This document shows, in pieces, positions 1-6,092 of a stretch of DNA of 6,889 nucleotides (position 1 is the stretch's first letter; each line of letters starts with the position of its first letter). A program made the position numbers and the translations under genes. This DNA comes from Lachnospiraceae bacterium (GTDB taxonomy: Bacteria > Bacillota_A > Clostridia > Lachnospirales > Lachnospiraceae): positions 1 to 6,889 of the forward strand of contig JAGBNT010000098.1 of NCBI GenBank assembly GCA_017634255.1, given 5' to 3'. Under the pieces are notes generated by a model that was not told where the DNA came from, ran no database searches, and was given only the letters and a program-made list of their open reading frames with translations.

Positions 1-1346
1 ACATCTGAGGGCCACTCGGACCTCGGAACTCTTATCCCCTTTGCACTCACCTGAAGACCGGTATTCCCGTTCTCGTAGGTGTGTATATCCCTAAGCCGGT
101 TGTGGCTTCCGCAGCAGCGGAGACCTGTGCAGCCGTCCGCGCTTCTCCTTACATCAAAGCCGGAAAGCTGCCAGTAGCTTCCAAGCAGCATGAACCCCCT
201 CCCCGTTCCTGCAAAATCGATAACGGGGCGGTTCTTTGATTGACCCGCCAGTACGATCGGACAGCCCTCTCTCCCACTTATATGAGAGGGTATGGTGAGC
301 CCCTCCTTCATGATATAACTTCCGCCTAGCAGCCTTATCACCTGTCCCGGCCACGCTCCCGTCACAGCCTTTTGCAGGTTTACCGGAGCCTCGGGCGATG
401 CCCCGCTGTTGCCGGGAGAGCCGTCGGGAGAAACGTAGATCTCCTTTAAGCCCTGGAAGGAAGTATTCCTCTCCCTGCTGCTCTTCGAAGCCTTCTTTTT
501 ATCGGTTTTTTCTTCCTTCCCGGAAACCCGTATTTCACTTACTGCTCTTCTTTCCGAAGTTCTAAGCGTTATATCGCGGAAGGTGACCGTAACATTTCTC
601 GCAGCAAACACCCCTGCATAGACAAACGAAGAATCCAGCTGCTCCAGGGCAAGCGGAGAATCGCATAGATATTTCGATACGTTACCCCCTTCATCCGTAT
701 AGGACAGGATATATCCTTCATCCGTCTTTTCAATCGACAGCATAAAGGATGTAAGCGGCTCATCCAGCGTCGGTGCACTCTCACCGCTCCTGTTGCCTAT
801 AAGATTTATTCTTTTAAAGGTTCTGTTCTCTAAATCGGGACAATGCGCAAGGTCAGGCACGATAAGCGGGCAGCTTTTTGTCTCATAGAGATTCCATAGC
901 TCCTCCCCCTGAGTATTGCCCGAAAAATACTGTAATGTATCCGGCCTGAGCCCCGTCTTTTCTCTTGCACAAAGGCCCTGCTGCAGATAGATGCTTCCCA
1001 CTCCCTTGGAGCTGCCGTCCTTGTCTTTAATGCGGCATTTAACCTTCCCCGCCCCTACGGTCAGCAGGTTATTCCAAAAGAATGAGGCATCGTCGTCCAC
1101 AGCTATACGGTCAAGTGCCGCCAGCCCCATGCCCTCCTGCCCGTTCGTATAAAGCCAGCTATCGACCACCATCCTTGCACTCAGGGTAAAATTCAAATGC
1201 GACGGTATCCTAAGGTAGTAAAAAGAGAACCTGTCAGGGTCAAAGGGGCAGAGCTTCCCCGTTACGGAATGGATGGTAACATCTCCGTTTTCATGATATT
1301 CGATACTGTCCTGCCTGTCGTCAGGCCGAAATAACCAATCATTCAT
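1..1346 (-). CDS. PL9-like pectate lyase paralogue, 3' end cut by window edge
   Basis: The frame is open from an ATG at 1344-1346 to the left edge, giving 448 codons with no stop. It is a diverged paralogue of the lyase at 3554-5911. Both share an N-terminal module with FYY, TNGQEG and FWNN (here residues 42-44, 67-72 and 90-93), then a YVSPDG motif (304-309) that opens the right-handed beta-helix, then a GSYW...SGFDV coil (389-399). The roughly 120-residue middle domain of the larger paralogue is replaced by a Lys/Ser/Arg-rich linker (about 268-300). The calcium and catalytic residues of PL9 would lie past the window edge, so activity cannot be judged. There is no signal peptide. An in-frame TGA 12 codons upstream, with no other start codon between, fixes the start. 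The first 8 nt overlap the epimerase gene (ATGAATGA), implying translational coupling. The name rests on the paralogy and helix motifs. Confidence 0.85.
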   Translation of the reverse strand, partial: MNDWLFRPDDRQDSIEYHENGDVTIHSVTGKLCPFDPDRFSFYYLRIPSHLNFTLSARMVVDSWLYTNGQEGMGLAALDRIAVDDDASFFWNNLLTVGAGKVKCRIKDKDGSSKGVGSIYLQQGLCAREKTGLRPDTLQYFSGNTQGEELWNLYETKSCPLIVPDLAHCPDLENRTFKRINLIGNRSGESAPTLDEPLTSFMLSIEKTDEGYILSYTDEGGNVSKYLCDSPLALEQLDSSFVYAGVFAARNVTVTFRDITLRTSERRAVSEIRVSGKEEKTDKKKASKSSRERNTSFQGLKEIYVSPDGSPGNSGASPEAPVNLQKAVTGAWPGQVIRLLGGSYIMKEGLTIPSHISGREGCPIVLAGQSKNRPVIDFAGTGRGFMLLGSYWQLSGFDVRRSADGCTGLRCCGSHNRLRDIHTYENGNTGLQVSAKGIRVPRSEWPSD

Positions 1347-2409
1347 AGGCTCTCTTTTTACGATGATCCTTATACCAGTTCACAAAGGAATGAATCCCAT
1401 CCCTAAAGGAGGTCTTCGGCCTGAAGCCGTAATCCTCTTCAAAGACGGAGCTGTCCGCATAGGTTTCTTTCATATCACCTGCCTGCATCGGGGCCAGCTC
1501 CACAAGCTCATCAAGATCATAAGCTTTGGGAAGAAGCTCTGCCTTAAGAAGTTCATCCTTAAGAATCTCAATAAACACAGCCATGTCTTCAGGATGCCCC
1601 TTTCCGATATTATATATAGCATACGGCGGTGTACTCGACCCGTCCTTCTTAAGGTTCCTCTTTTCTACCTGTCCCTTTCTCATAAGCCTTATGATACACT
1701 CAACCACGTCGTCGATATAGGTATAATCCCGCCTCATATCTCCGTAATTAAAGAGCTTTATCTTCTCCATTCTGCATAGACTCTCTGCTGCCTTATAGTA
1801 AAACATATCCGGTCTTCCTAAAGGCCCGTACACAGTAAAAAACCTTAAACCCGTACACCGCAGACCGTACAGACTGGCATATGAGTAGGCAAGCAGCTCA
1901 TCAGTTTTTTTGGTGGCCGCGTATACTGATAAGGGGGTATCGGTTTTATCCTCTGTCTCAAATGGAACCTTGCCGTTATGCCCGTAAACGGAAGCACTGC
2001 TCGCGTAAATCAAATGCTCCACCCCTCCATATAACCTGCTCTCTTCAAGAACATTAAAAAACCCGAGGATATTTGACTCTATATAAGTTCGGGGATTTTC
2101 AACGGAATAACGCACTCCCGCCTGAGCCGCCAGGTTGACGACAATTTGAGGCCGGTATGAGGCAAACACCCCGTGAAGCGCCTCTTTATCCGTAATATCT
2201 GCGCGTACAAAAATATGCTCTGACCTGCCTGCTGCGGCGGCCTTTTCAATCTCCTTTAATCTGTATTCCTTAAGGGCCGGATCATAGTAATCATTCATAG
2301 AATCCAGACTTATTACCGTAGCTCCCGAAAGCTCCCCAAGGAGTCTTATCACAAGGTGCGCGCCTATAAAGCCCGGTGAGCCTGTTACCAGTATCGTCTT
2401 ACCGTCCAA
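1339..2409 (-). CDS. UDP-glucuronate 4-epimerase (NAD-dependent, extended SDR)
   Basis: The 356-residue protein is an extended short-chain dehydrogenase/reductase of full family length, with a Rossmann N-terminus. The NAD-binding GxxGxxG motif is GSPGFIG at residues 10-16. The catalytic Tyr and Lys are Y163 and K167 in YAATK, with the serine region ASSASVYG at 136-143. FFTVYGPLGRPDM (190-202) and RRDYTYIDDVV (226-236) are hallmarks of the CapI/LspL group, which interconverts UDP-glucuronate and UDP-galacturonate in the cytoplasm. The usual Trp of YGPWGRPDM is Leu197 here. The start is a TTG at 2407-2409, placed 8 nt after a perfect AGGAGG. The gene lies 12 nt after the GH105 gene and overlaps the next gene by 8 nt. 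A biosynthetic nucleotide-sugar enzyme is unusual between pectin-degrading genes. Another UDP-uronate or UDP-hexose 4-epimerase activity is possible. Confidence 0.9.
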   Translation of the reverse strand: MDGKTILVTGSPGFIGAHLVIRLLGELSGATVISLDSMNDYYDPALKEYRLKEIEKAAAAGRSEHIFVRADITDKEALHGVFASYRPQIVVNLAAQAGVRYSVENPRTYIESNILGFFNVLEESRLYGGVEHLIYASSASVYGHNGKVPFETEDKTDTPLSVYAATKKTDELLAYSYASLYGLRCTGLRFFTVYGPLGRPDMFYYKAAESLCRMEKIKLFNYGDMRRDYTYIDDVVECIIRLMRKGQVEKRNLKKDGSSTPPYAIYNIGKGHPEDMAVFIEILKDELLKAELLPKAYDLDELVELAPMQAGDMKETYADSSVFEEDYGFRPKTSFRDGIHSFVNWYKDHRKKRAYE

Positions 2410-2417
2410 ATAAATAT

Positions 2418-2423
2418 CCTCCT
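2418..2423 (-). promoter_or_regulatory. Ribosome binding site AGGAGG that decides a TTG start
   Basis: On the minus strand the end of the GH105 gene reads TAGGAGG, so its TAG stop (2422-2424) is part of a consensus Shine-Dalgarno. Eight bases (ATATTTAT) separate it from the TTG at 2407-2409. No ATG or GTG is at suitable spacing, and an N-terminus of DGKTILVTG fits this family. Termination of the upstream gene on the ribosome site suggests coupled reinitiation. Confidence 0.85.
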
Positions 2424-3564
2424 AAGCTATCAGTTCCGTATAACACATAATAAATGGTGCCGCTCCTTTGGCATCATCGTTCACCACGGGCTCTGAAATA
2501 TAATACGAAGGGCTTCCGTCACGCCTTCTATCGCTTTCCGGCCCCAGACCGGCGCTAAGACAAATTCCGCCAAGGTGACTCTCACCCGATTCTCTGTCAA
2601 CGCTCAGGTATTTCCTGACTATACCATTAAACGTGCGACGGCCGTACTCTCCATATTCGCCCGGAAGGACCCTGAGGCGCGCACCCTTTAACATGGAATA
2701 CGCTATCATTGCGCTGCCGCTGACCTCTGTATAATTGCCGTCAAAATCGCTTCTGTCCGGTATCTGGTAATACATATCGTTTTGAGGATCGCGGTAGTCT
2801 TTGATGCTCTGCATCAAATCCTTAAGGGCCCCTGTCACCACATCCCTGTCACCGCCCGCCGGCAATATCTCCGTAAGGTCCGACAGCGCCATCGCAAACC
2901 ATCCAATGCTGCGGAGCCAAAAGCAAGCGGAAAGTCCTGTCTTTTTATCAGCCCAGAAGACTGACCTGCTTTCGTCATATCCATGGTAGTAAAGCCCTGA
3001 AGCCTTATCTCTCATATTCTTTACCGCATTCTCTATCTGCAGGGTCACATCCTTAAAGTCCGCATTTCCATAGTTCCTTTCATAGAGCGCCAGAAAAGGC
3101 AGGGCCATGTAAATACCGTCAAGCCATACCTGATTTGGATATATGGCCTTGTGCCAGTAGCTCCCCTCTCCCGTCCTGGGCTGTAAGTCAAGCGCCGCTC
3201 TAAGCCTGTCTGCCGCCAGCCTGTATTTTTCATCTCCCGTTCCTTTATACAGGGAAAGCAGCACGCATCCGCCCTGAATATCATCCAGCCTTCGGGCCTC
3301 TCTATTGAGAGTCCGGATATTTCCGTCCTTTTCTATAAAGTGATCCATATATTCAATCACATAATCGTGAAAAAGAGAATCCTTAAGAGCGTCGCCCAGC
3401 TTCCACAGTGCCAGGAGCATTACGCAGTCAGAATAATTCCAGGCCGGCTCCTTACCCTTACGGATAAATTCCGTATTCCACACCGTACGGGTGCCGTTGG
3501 AGTGCAGTACAAGCTCTCTTGCATATTGCTCTATATCTATACCACGCATATCCTTACCAGCCAT
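2422..3564 (-). CDS. GH105 unsaturated rhamnogalacturonyl/galacturonyl hydrolase (YteR-like)
   Basis: The 380-residue protein matches the size and (alpha/alpha)6-barrel motif order of the Glyco_hydro_88/GH105 family. These enzymes hydrate the 4,5-double bond left by pectin or rhamnogalacturonan lyases, releasing the unsaturated uronic acid. Visible signatures are RRLDDIQGG (91-99), HKAIYPNQVWLDGIYMALPF (138-157), YYHGYD (192-197), FWLRSIGWFAMAL (215-227), SGSAMIAYS (282-290) and DGSPSYYISEP..NDDAKGAAPF (349-371). Asp149 aligns with the catalytic Asp143 of Bacillus subtilis YteR, and Asp94 with Asp88. There is no signal peptide, so it is cytoplasmic, as is usual for the family. The start overlaps the end of the PL9 gene by 11 nt, and an in-frame TAG four codons upstream of the ATG prevents extension. 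A second ATG five codons in (3547-3549) is an alternative start. Neither has a strong ribosome site, which suggests translational coupling. The exact preferred oligosaccharide cannot be read from sequence. Confidence 0.93.
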   Translation of the reverse strand: MAGKDMRGIDIEQYARELVLHSNGTRTVWNTEFIRKGKEPAWNYSDCVMLLALWKLGDALKDSLFHDYVIEYMDHFIEKDGNIRTLNREARRLDDIQGGCVLLSLYKGTGDEKYRLAADRLRAALDLQPRTGEGSYWHKAIYPNQVWLDGIYMALPFLALYERNYGNADFKDVTLQIENAVKNMRDKASGLYYHGYDESRSVFWADKKTGLSACFWLRSIGWFAMALSDLTEILPAGGDRDVVTGALKDLMQSIKDYRDPQNDMYYQIPDRSDFDGNYTEVSGSAMIAYSMLKGARLRVLPGEYGEYGRRTFNGIVRKYLSVDRESGESHLGGICLSAGLGPESDRRRDGSPSYYISEPVVNDDAKGAAPFIMCYTELIA

Positions 3565-5911
3565 TTCCGAGCACTATCCGTGCCTCAGGCGTTAATTTCA
3601 GGAATTTTCCAAGCTCTATAGTCCCGCTGCCTCCGATAAGTCCTTCAAGGTCAGCCAGAGGATCCTCCGAGGAAATATAAGGCTCCTCAAGAGCTTCAAA
3701 CCAATCGTCCTGCACCTTGACCCCTTCGCTGTTGACGCTTTCTCCCTGCTTCCAGTAATACGTATTGTTATTTTCCATCCGTGCGATGTCCTGCGTTCCT
3801 TCGGACTCGGTAATATCATCTATGCAAAGATCCTCAGTACGGTACGAAAGAACACTGTAGACAGAATAAGCCGTATTATCGGCATATGAGGAATACAGTC
3901 CGACATTGGCATCATGATTGTTAAAGCTTATGCACCTTTTTATATTGGTTTTCGGATTTGTGTTGGTATCGATACCCTTTTTGCAGTTATCCCATGCTAT
4001 GCAGTTATACAAAAAATGTCCTACGGGGATGCCGGTCCCCCCAAGCTTGAAGCCGTTCCCGTTTCCGCGTTTATTTAATTGCAAATCATATCCGTTTCTG
4101 AAGGATATACAGTTTTTTATTATAACCGGGGCCGTAAGGCCGCTTTCCGACTTGGCGAAGAGATCCCAGCCGTCATCGGCATTAAAGCACGAAATACAGT
4201 TATCAAAGATGATACCGGGACCGGAGGTCACCTTAGCTGCAAAACCATCGGCATTTGTCTCGCCAGGATCACAATTATTAAAGGAGAGGCAATTCCTGAC
4301 CAGTATATCGTGGGGCCACTGATCTCTGGTATCCGTATCCAGCAGCGTATTGATCATTATTCCTGTCTCACCGTTATCATAAGCTCTGACATCAGTTATC
4401 GTGATGTCATGTCCGCAGACTCTTAAACCCTGCGAATAATCCGCCGAATTGACAACATCGATCCCGCTTATATCCCAGTAGCTTCCCGCCAATACAAAGC
4501 CTTCGTATTTATTTTCAAAATCAATGACCGCCCTTCCCCCTTCGGCTGCACGCAAAACGATCCTGCCATCCTCCGCTCCGTTCACATCCCGCTCTATAAA
4601 TATGCGGCCGCGCGGATAATACCTCCCGGGGCTAAGCACGATCACCTGACCGGCCCTGACCATCATGACTGCCGATTTTATATCAACGGGGTCCTCTAAG
4701 GAGCCGGCCCCACTCTCCTTCCCGTCAGGAGATACATATATTATCGTCTCGGGATTCGAAGATATATACGATACGGTAAAATCGAAATTGACAGGCCTGT
4801 CTGACTTTAATGCGATTTCCAGATCCCCGTCAGGATGGTAATCTTTCGCTGGCGCAAAAACTATCCTTAATGGATTTTCATTCTTTTCCAGCATCAGGCC
4901 GTAGTTTACGACTTCTCCTGCCTTTACCTGAATGGAGGTTAAGACCTTATCAGAGCGTCTGTTTACTATGCTGCATTCTCCGTCGGCATTGGTCTCAAAG
5001 CTTAAGGTATAAATGAAGCGATTGGACACCGTGGAAGAAAGCAGCTTACAATGAGGATAGATATACTCATTTATCCGTATCTCCTCGTTTTCCTCAGGAT
5101 ATGCTTCCGATACGGTTAGCTTTATATCCCAGAATGTGACCCTGCACGATCTCGCTGCGAAAAGGCCAACGTAAATGTATTCCCTGTCAAGAACGGACAG
5201 AGCATCCTTATGATAGAAATTCTTTGTTCCCAGCACCTTTCCATCCGTGTCGAGACGGCTTATCTCATACCCGCACCTTTTCCTGCGTATTCTTAAGGTG
5301 ACCTCTGTAATCGGGTCGTCTATCGTACCTGTTGCGAGAGCCCTGGTCTCGTTTCCGAAGAGATTGTATATGCCCTCCCCCATGCTTTCACAGCTTCTCT
5401 CCAACGTAAACACTCGTGTAACATAGGAGCTTCGCATGTCATTGGGAATCCCGGTCGAGAGCTTCGGCAGCATTTCGGCGGTCACCCCTGTCTTTTCCCT
5501 GGCTCCTATACCCAGTCTCATTGTGATAAGCTGCGCTTCTGAGGATGTATCAGCACTCTCACCATAATATTTGAGTCTTCCGCAGGCAGCCATATATGAA
5601 TTGTTCCAAAACGAGCCGCTGTACCCATGCTCTCCCACCCTGTCGGCAGCCATGAGGCCGAAGCCTTCCTGACCATTTGTAAAAGTCCACTCATCGACCC
5701 TTACCGTTGCAGTCAGGGAAAAATACTTATCTGAGGGTATCTTAGTATAGTAAAAAGAAAGGCCGTCAGTGGACGGCAGATTAAGCTTGCCTCTGTTGCC
5801 AACGCTCCATACACTTACGGAGCCATCTTCATTTATCTTATAACCATTGTATCTGTCATCATTTGTTGCCATAAGGCCAAAGGCCGAAAAATCCCATACC
5901 GCTGATGTCAT
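3554..5911 (-). CDS. Family PL9 pectate lyase, multidomain, no signal peptide
   Basis: The 785-residue protein should cleave galacturonan by calcium-dependent beta-elimination. Three regions are visible: a beta-rich N-terminal module (about 1-265, with NGQEGFGLM at 79-87 and FWNN at 101-104), a beta-sandwich-like middle domain (about 285-385), and a right-handed parallel beta-helix starting at YVSPDG (392-397). The PL9 core is complete. D555 (NADGFAAK) and D579, D580, D583 (NADDGWD) match the calcium ligands Asp209, 233, 234 and 237 of Dickeya Pel9A with the same spacing. K622 (GNGFKLGG) matches its catalytic base Lys273. There is no signal peptide, and an in-frame TAA directly before the ATG rules out a longer N-terminus, so it appears cytoplasmic. 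Endo- versus exo-action cannot be decided; the N-terminal module recalls exo-acting PelX-type enzymes (from memory). It heads the GH105-epimerase-PL9 operon. Confidence 0.94.
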   Translation of the reverse strand: MTSAVWDFSAFGLMATNDDRYNGYKINEDGSVSVWSVGNRGKLNLPSTDGLSFYYTKIPSDKYFSLTATVRVDEWTFTNGQEGFGLMAADRVGEHGYSGSFWNNSYMAACGRLKYYGESADTSSEAQLITMRLGIGAREKTGVTAEMLPKLSTGIPNDMRSSYVTRVFTLERSCESMGEGIYNLFGNETRALATGTIDDPITEVTLRIRRKRCGYEISRLDTDGKVLGTKNFYHKDALSVLDREYIYVGLFAARSCRVTFWDIKLTVSEAYPEENEEIRINEYIYPHCKLLSSTVSNRFIYTLSFETNADGECSIVNRRSDKVLTSIQVKAGEVVNYGLMLEKNENPLRIVFAPAKDYHPDGDLEIALKSDRPVNFDFTVSYISSNPETIIYVSPDGKESGAGSLEDPVDIKSAVMMVRAGQVIVLSPGRYYPRGRIFIERDVNGAEDGRIVLRAAEGGRAVIDFENKYEGFVLAGSYWDISGIDVVNSADYSQGLRVCGHDITITDVRAYDNGETGIMINTLLDTDTRDQWPHDILVRNCLSFNNCDPGETNADGFAAKVTSGPGIIFDNCISCFNADDGWDLFAKSESGLTAPVIIKNCISFRNGYDLQLNKRGNGNGFKLGGTGIPVGHFLYNCIAWDNCKKGIDTNTNPKTNIKRCISFNNHDANVGLYSSYADNTAYSVYSVLSYRTEDLCIDDITESEGTQDIARMENNNTYYWKQGESVNSEGVKVQDDWFEALEEPYISSEDPLADLEGLIGGSGTIELGKFLKLTPEARIVLGNGW

Positions 5912-5922
5912 TTATCACAGTA

Positions 5923-5926
5923 CCTC
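5923..5926 (-). promoter_or_regulatory. Probable ribosome binding site (GAGG) of the PL9 gene
   Basis: On the minus strand GAGG lies 11 nt before the PL9 ATG (5909-5911), slightly far but the only purine-rich match. It falls inside the former 3' end of the STAS reading frame, as expected if the two genes were once translationally coupled. Confidence 0.5.
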
Positions 5927-5939
5927 ATGTATCGATTTT

Positions 5940-5947
5940 GACGAAAT
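5940..5947. repeat. Target-site duplication, left copy
   Basis: GACGAAAT directly abuts the left terminal repeat. It differs from the right copy GACGATAT by one base. The 8-bp length and exact abutment on both sides support a transposition event with one later substitution. Confidence 0.75.
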
Positions 5948-5962
5948 GTAACTATTCATAAC
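5948..5962 (+). repeat. Left terminal inverted repeat of the MITE-like element
   Basis: GTAACTATTCATAAC compares with GTAACTGTTCAGAAC, the reverse complement of the right end, matching at 13 of 15 positions. Similarity decays quickly further inward. Confidence 0.75.
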
Positions 5963-6010
5963 AGCCCGAAGCACTTGCTGCTGAGGGCGTGCAAAAGAGT
6001 ATATTTAGCA

Positions 6011-6054
6011 GGAAGCCCGCCCATTTGCGAAGCAAATCTTAATTGCGGGCTTCC
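6011..6054 (-). repeat. Nested hairpin inside the MITE-like element
   Basis: GGAAGCCCGC (6011-6020) pairs perfectly with GCGGGCTTCC (6045-6054). Inside it ATTTGC (6023-6028) and GCAAAT (6032-6037) form a second stem with a GAA loop on the plus strand (TTC on the minus strand). The whole folds as a long stem with one asymmetric internal loop. On the minus strand no T-run follows directly (TGCTAAATATACT), so it is not a convincing intrinsic terminator, but it could pause, protect or attenuate transcript entering the lyase operon. Confidence 0.75.
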
Positions 6055-6092
6055 GTAACTGTTCTGAACCCAGGAGGTTCTGAACAGTTACG
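6054..6092 (-). repeat. Terminal hairpin overlapping the STAS stop codon
   Basis: CGTAACTGTTC (6054-6064) pairs perfectly with GAACAGTTACG (6082-6092). After one T-T mismatch, GAACC (6066-6070) pairs with GGTTC (6076-6080) around a five-base loop. It gives 16 base pairs in total and lies directly next to the other hairpin. The outer arm is the right terminal repeat, and the STAS gene's TAA (6088-6090) lies in the stem. A third, imperfect copy of the arm is the left terminal repeat at 5948. Confidence 0.8.
6077..6091 (-). repeat. Right terminal inverted repeat of the MITE-like element
   Basis: GTTCTGAACAGTTAC is the inverted partner of the left end at 5948-5962. It contains the stop codon now used by the methyltransferase-STAS gene. 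Confidence 0.75.

Larger units (their letters stand above)
5915..5947 (-). pseudogene. Severed 3' end of the methyltransferase-STAS gene
   Basis: Read on the minus strand from the left duplicate copy, this stretch encodes ISSKSIHEVL followed by TGA (5915-5917). The intact gene on the far side of the element encodes TGLDTFLDISS and then stops inside the element. Joining the two through the duplicated ATATCGTC/ATTTCGTC keeps the frame and gives TGLDTFLDISSKSIHEVL. That matches the usual final helix of STAS domains, which commonly end in a pattern like TGLDKIFDIYDSVEEAL (family knowledge from memory). The seven residues KSIHEVL are therefore a coding remnant cut off by the insertion. Only 3 nt separate its TGA from the PL9 ATG. 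Confidence 0.8.
5948..6091. mobile_element. 144-bp MITE-like element with IS66-like ends
   Basis: The element is bounded by imperfect 15-bp inverted repeats (13/15 identical) starting GTAACT. It is flanked by an 8-bp duplication that matches at 7 of 8 positions. It carries no credible gene and holds two hairpins in its right half (6011-6054 and 6054-6092). Removing it with one duplicate copy (152 bp) restores an uninterrupted STAS reading frame and leaves a 3-nt gap to the PL9 gene. Ends starting GTAA with 8-bp duplications are typical of the IS66 family, so a non-autonomous derivative moved by an IS66-type transposase is a reasonable inference. No transposase is in the window. A REP-like palindromic repeat without mobility is the alternative, but it would not explain the flanking duplication or the restored frame. 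Confidence 0.78.

Noticed and set aside
3918..4426. Overlapping plus-strand reading frames of 115-134 codons opposite the lyase gene
   Set aside because: They lie entirely antisense to conserved beta-helix coding sequence, show no recognisable domain and lack ribosome sites.
5908..5928. Six-codon ORF (MRYCDK) whose TGA overlaps the PL9 ATG
   Set aside because: No Shine-Dalgarno precedes it. The arrangement is easily due to chance within the former STAS coding end.
5915..5959. Small ORF on the minus strand (14 codons, starting MNSYISSK) as a leader peptide of the lyase operon
   Set aside because: It has no ribosome binding site, and its second half is better explained as the severed end of the STAS gene. 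Its start lies in the element's left terminal repeat.
5964..5992. Interleaved pairings GCCC/GGGC and GCAC/GTGC that resemble a pseudoknot or small riboswitch
   Set aside because: Stems are only 4 bp and the loop lengths (none between the two 5' arms, ten in the middle) do not suit a classic H-type pseudoknot. No known riboswitch core is recognisable.
5998..6010. Outward promoter in the element (TGCTAAATATACT on the minus strand) that could drive the lyase operon
   Set aside because: The -10-like match is fair, but no acceptable -35 lies at 16-18 nt spacing, and A/T-rich matches of this quality are common.
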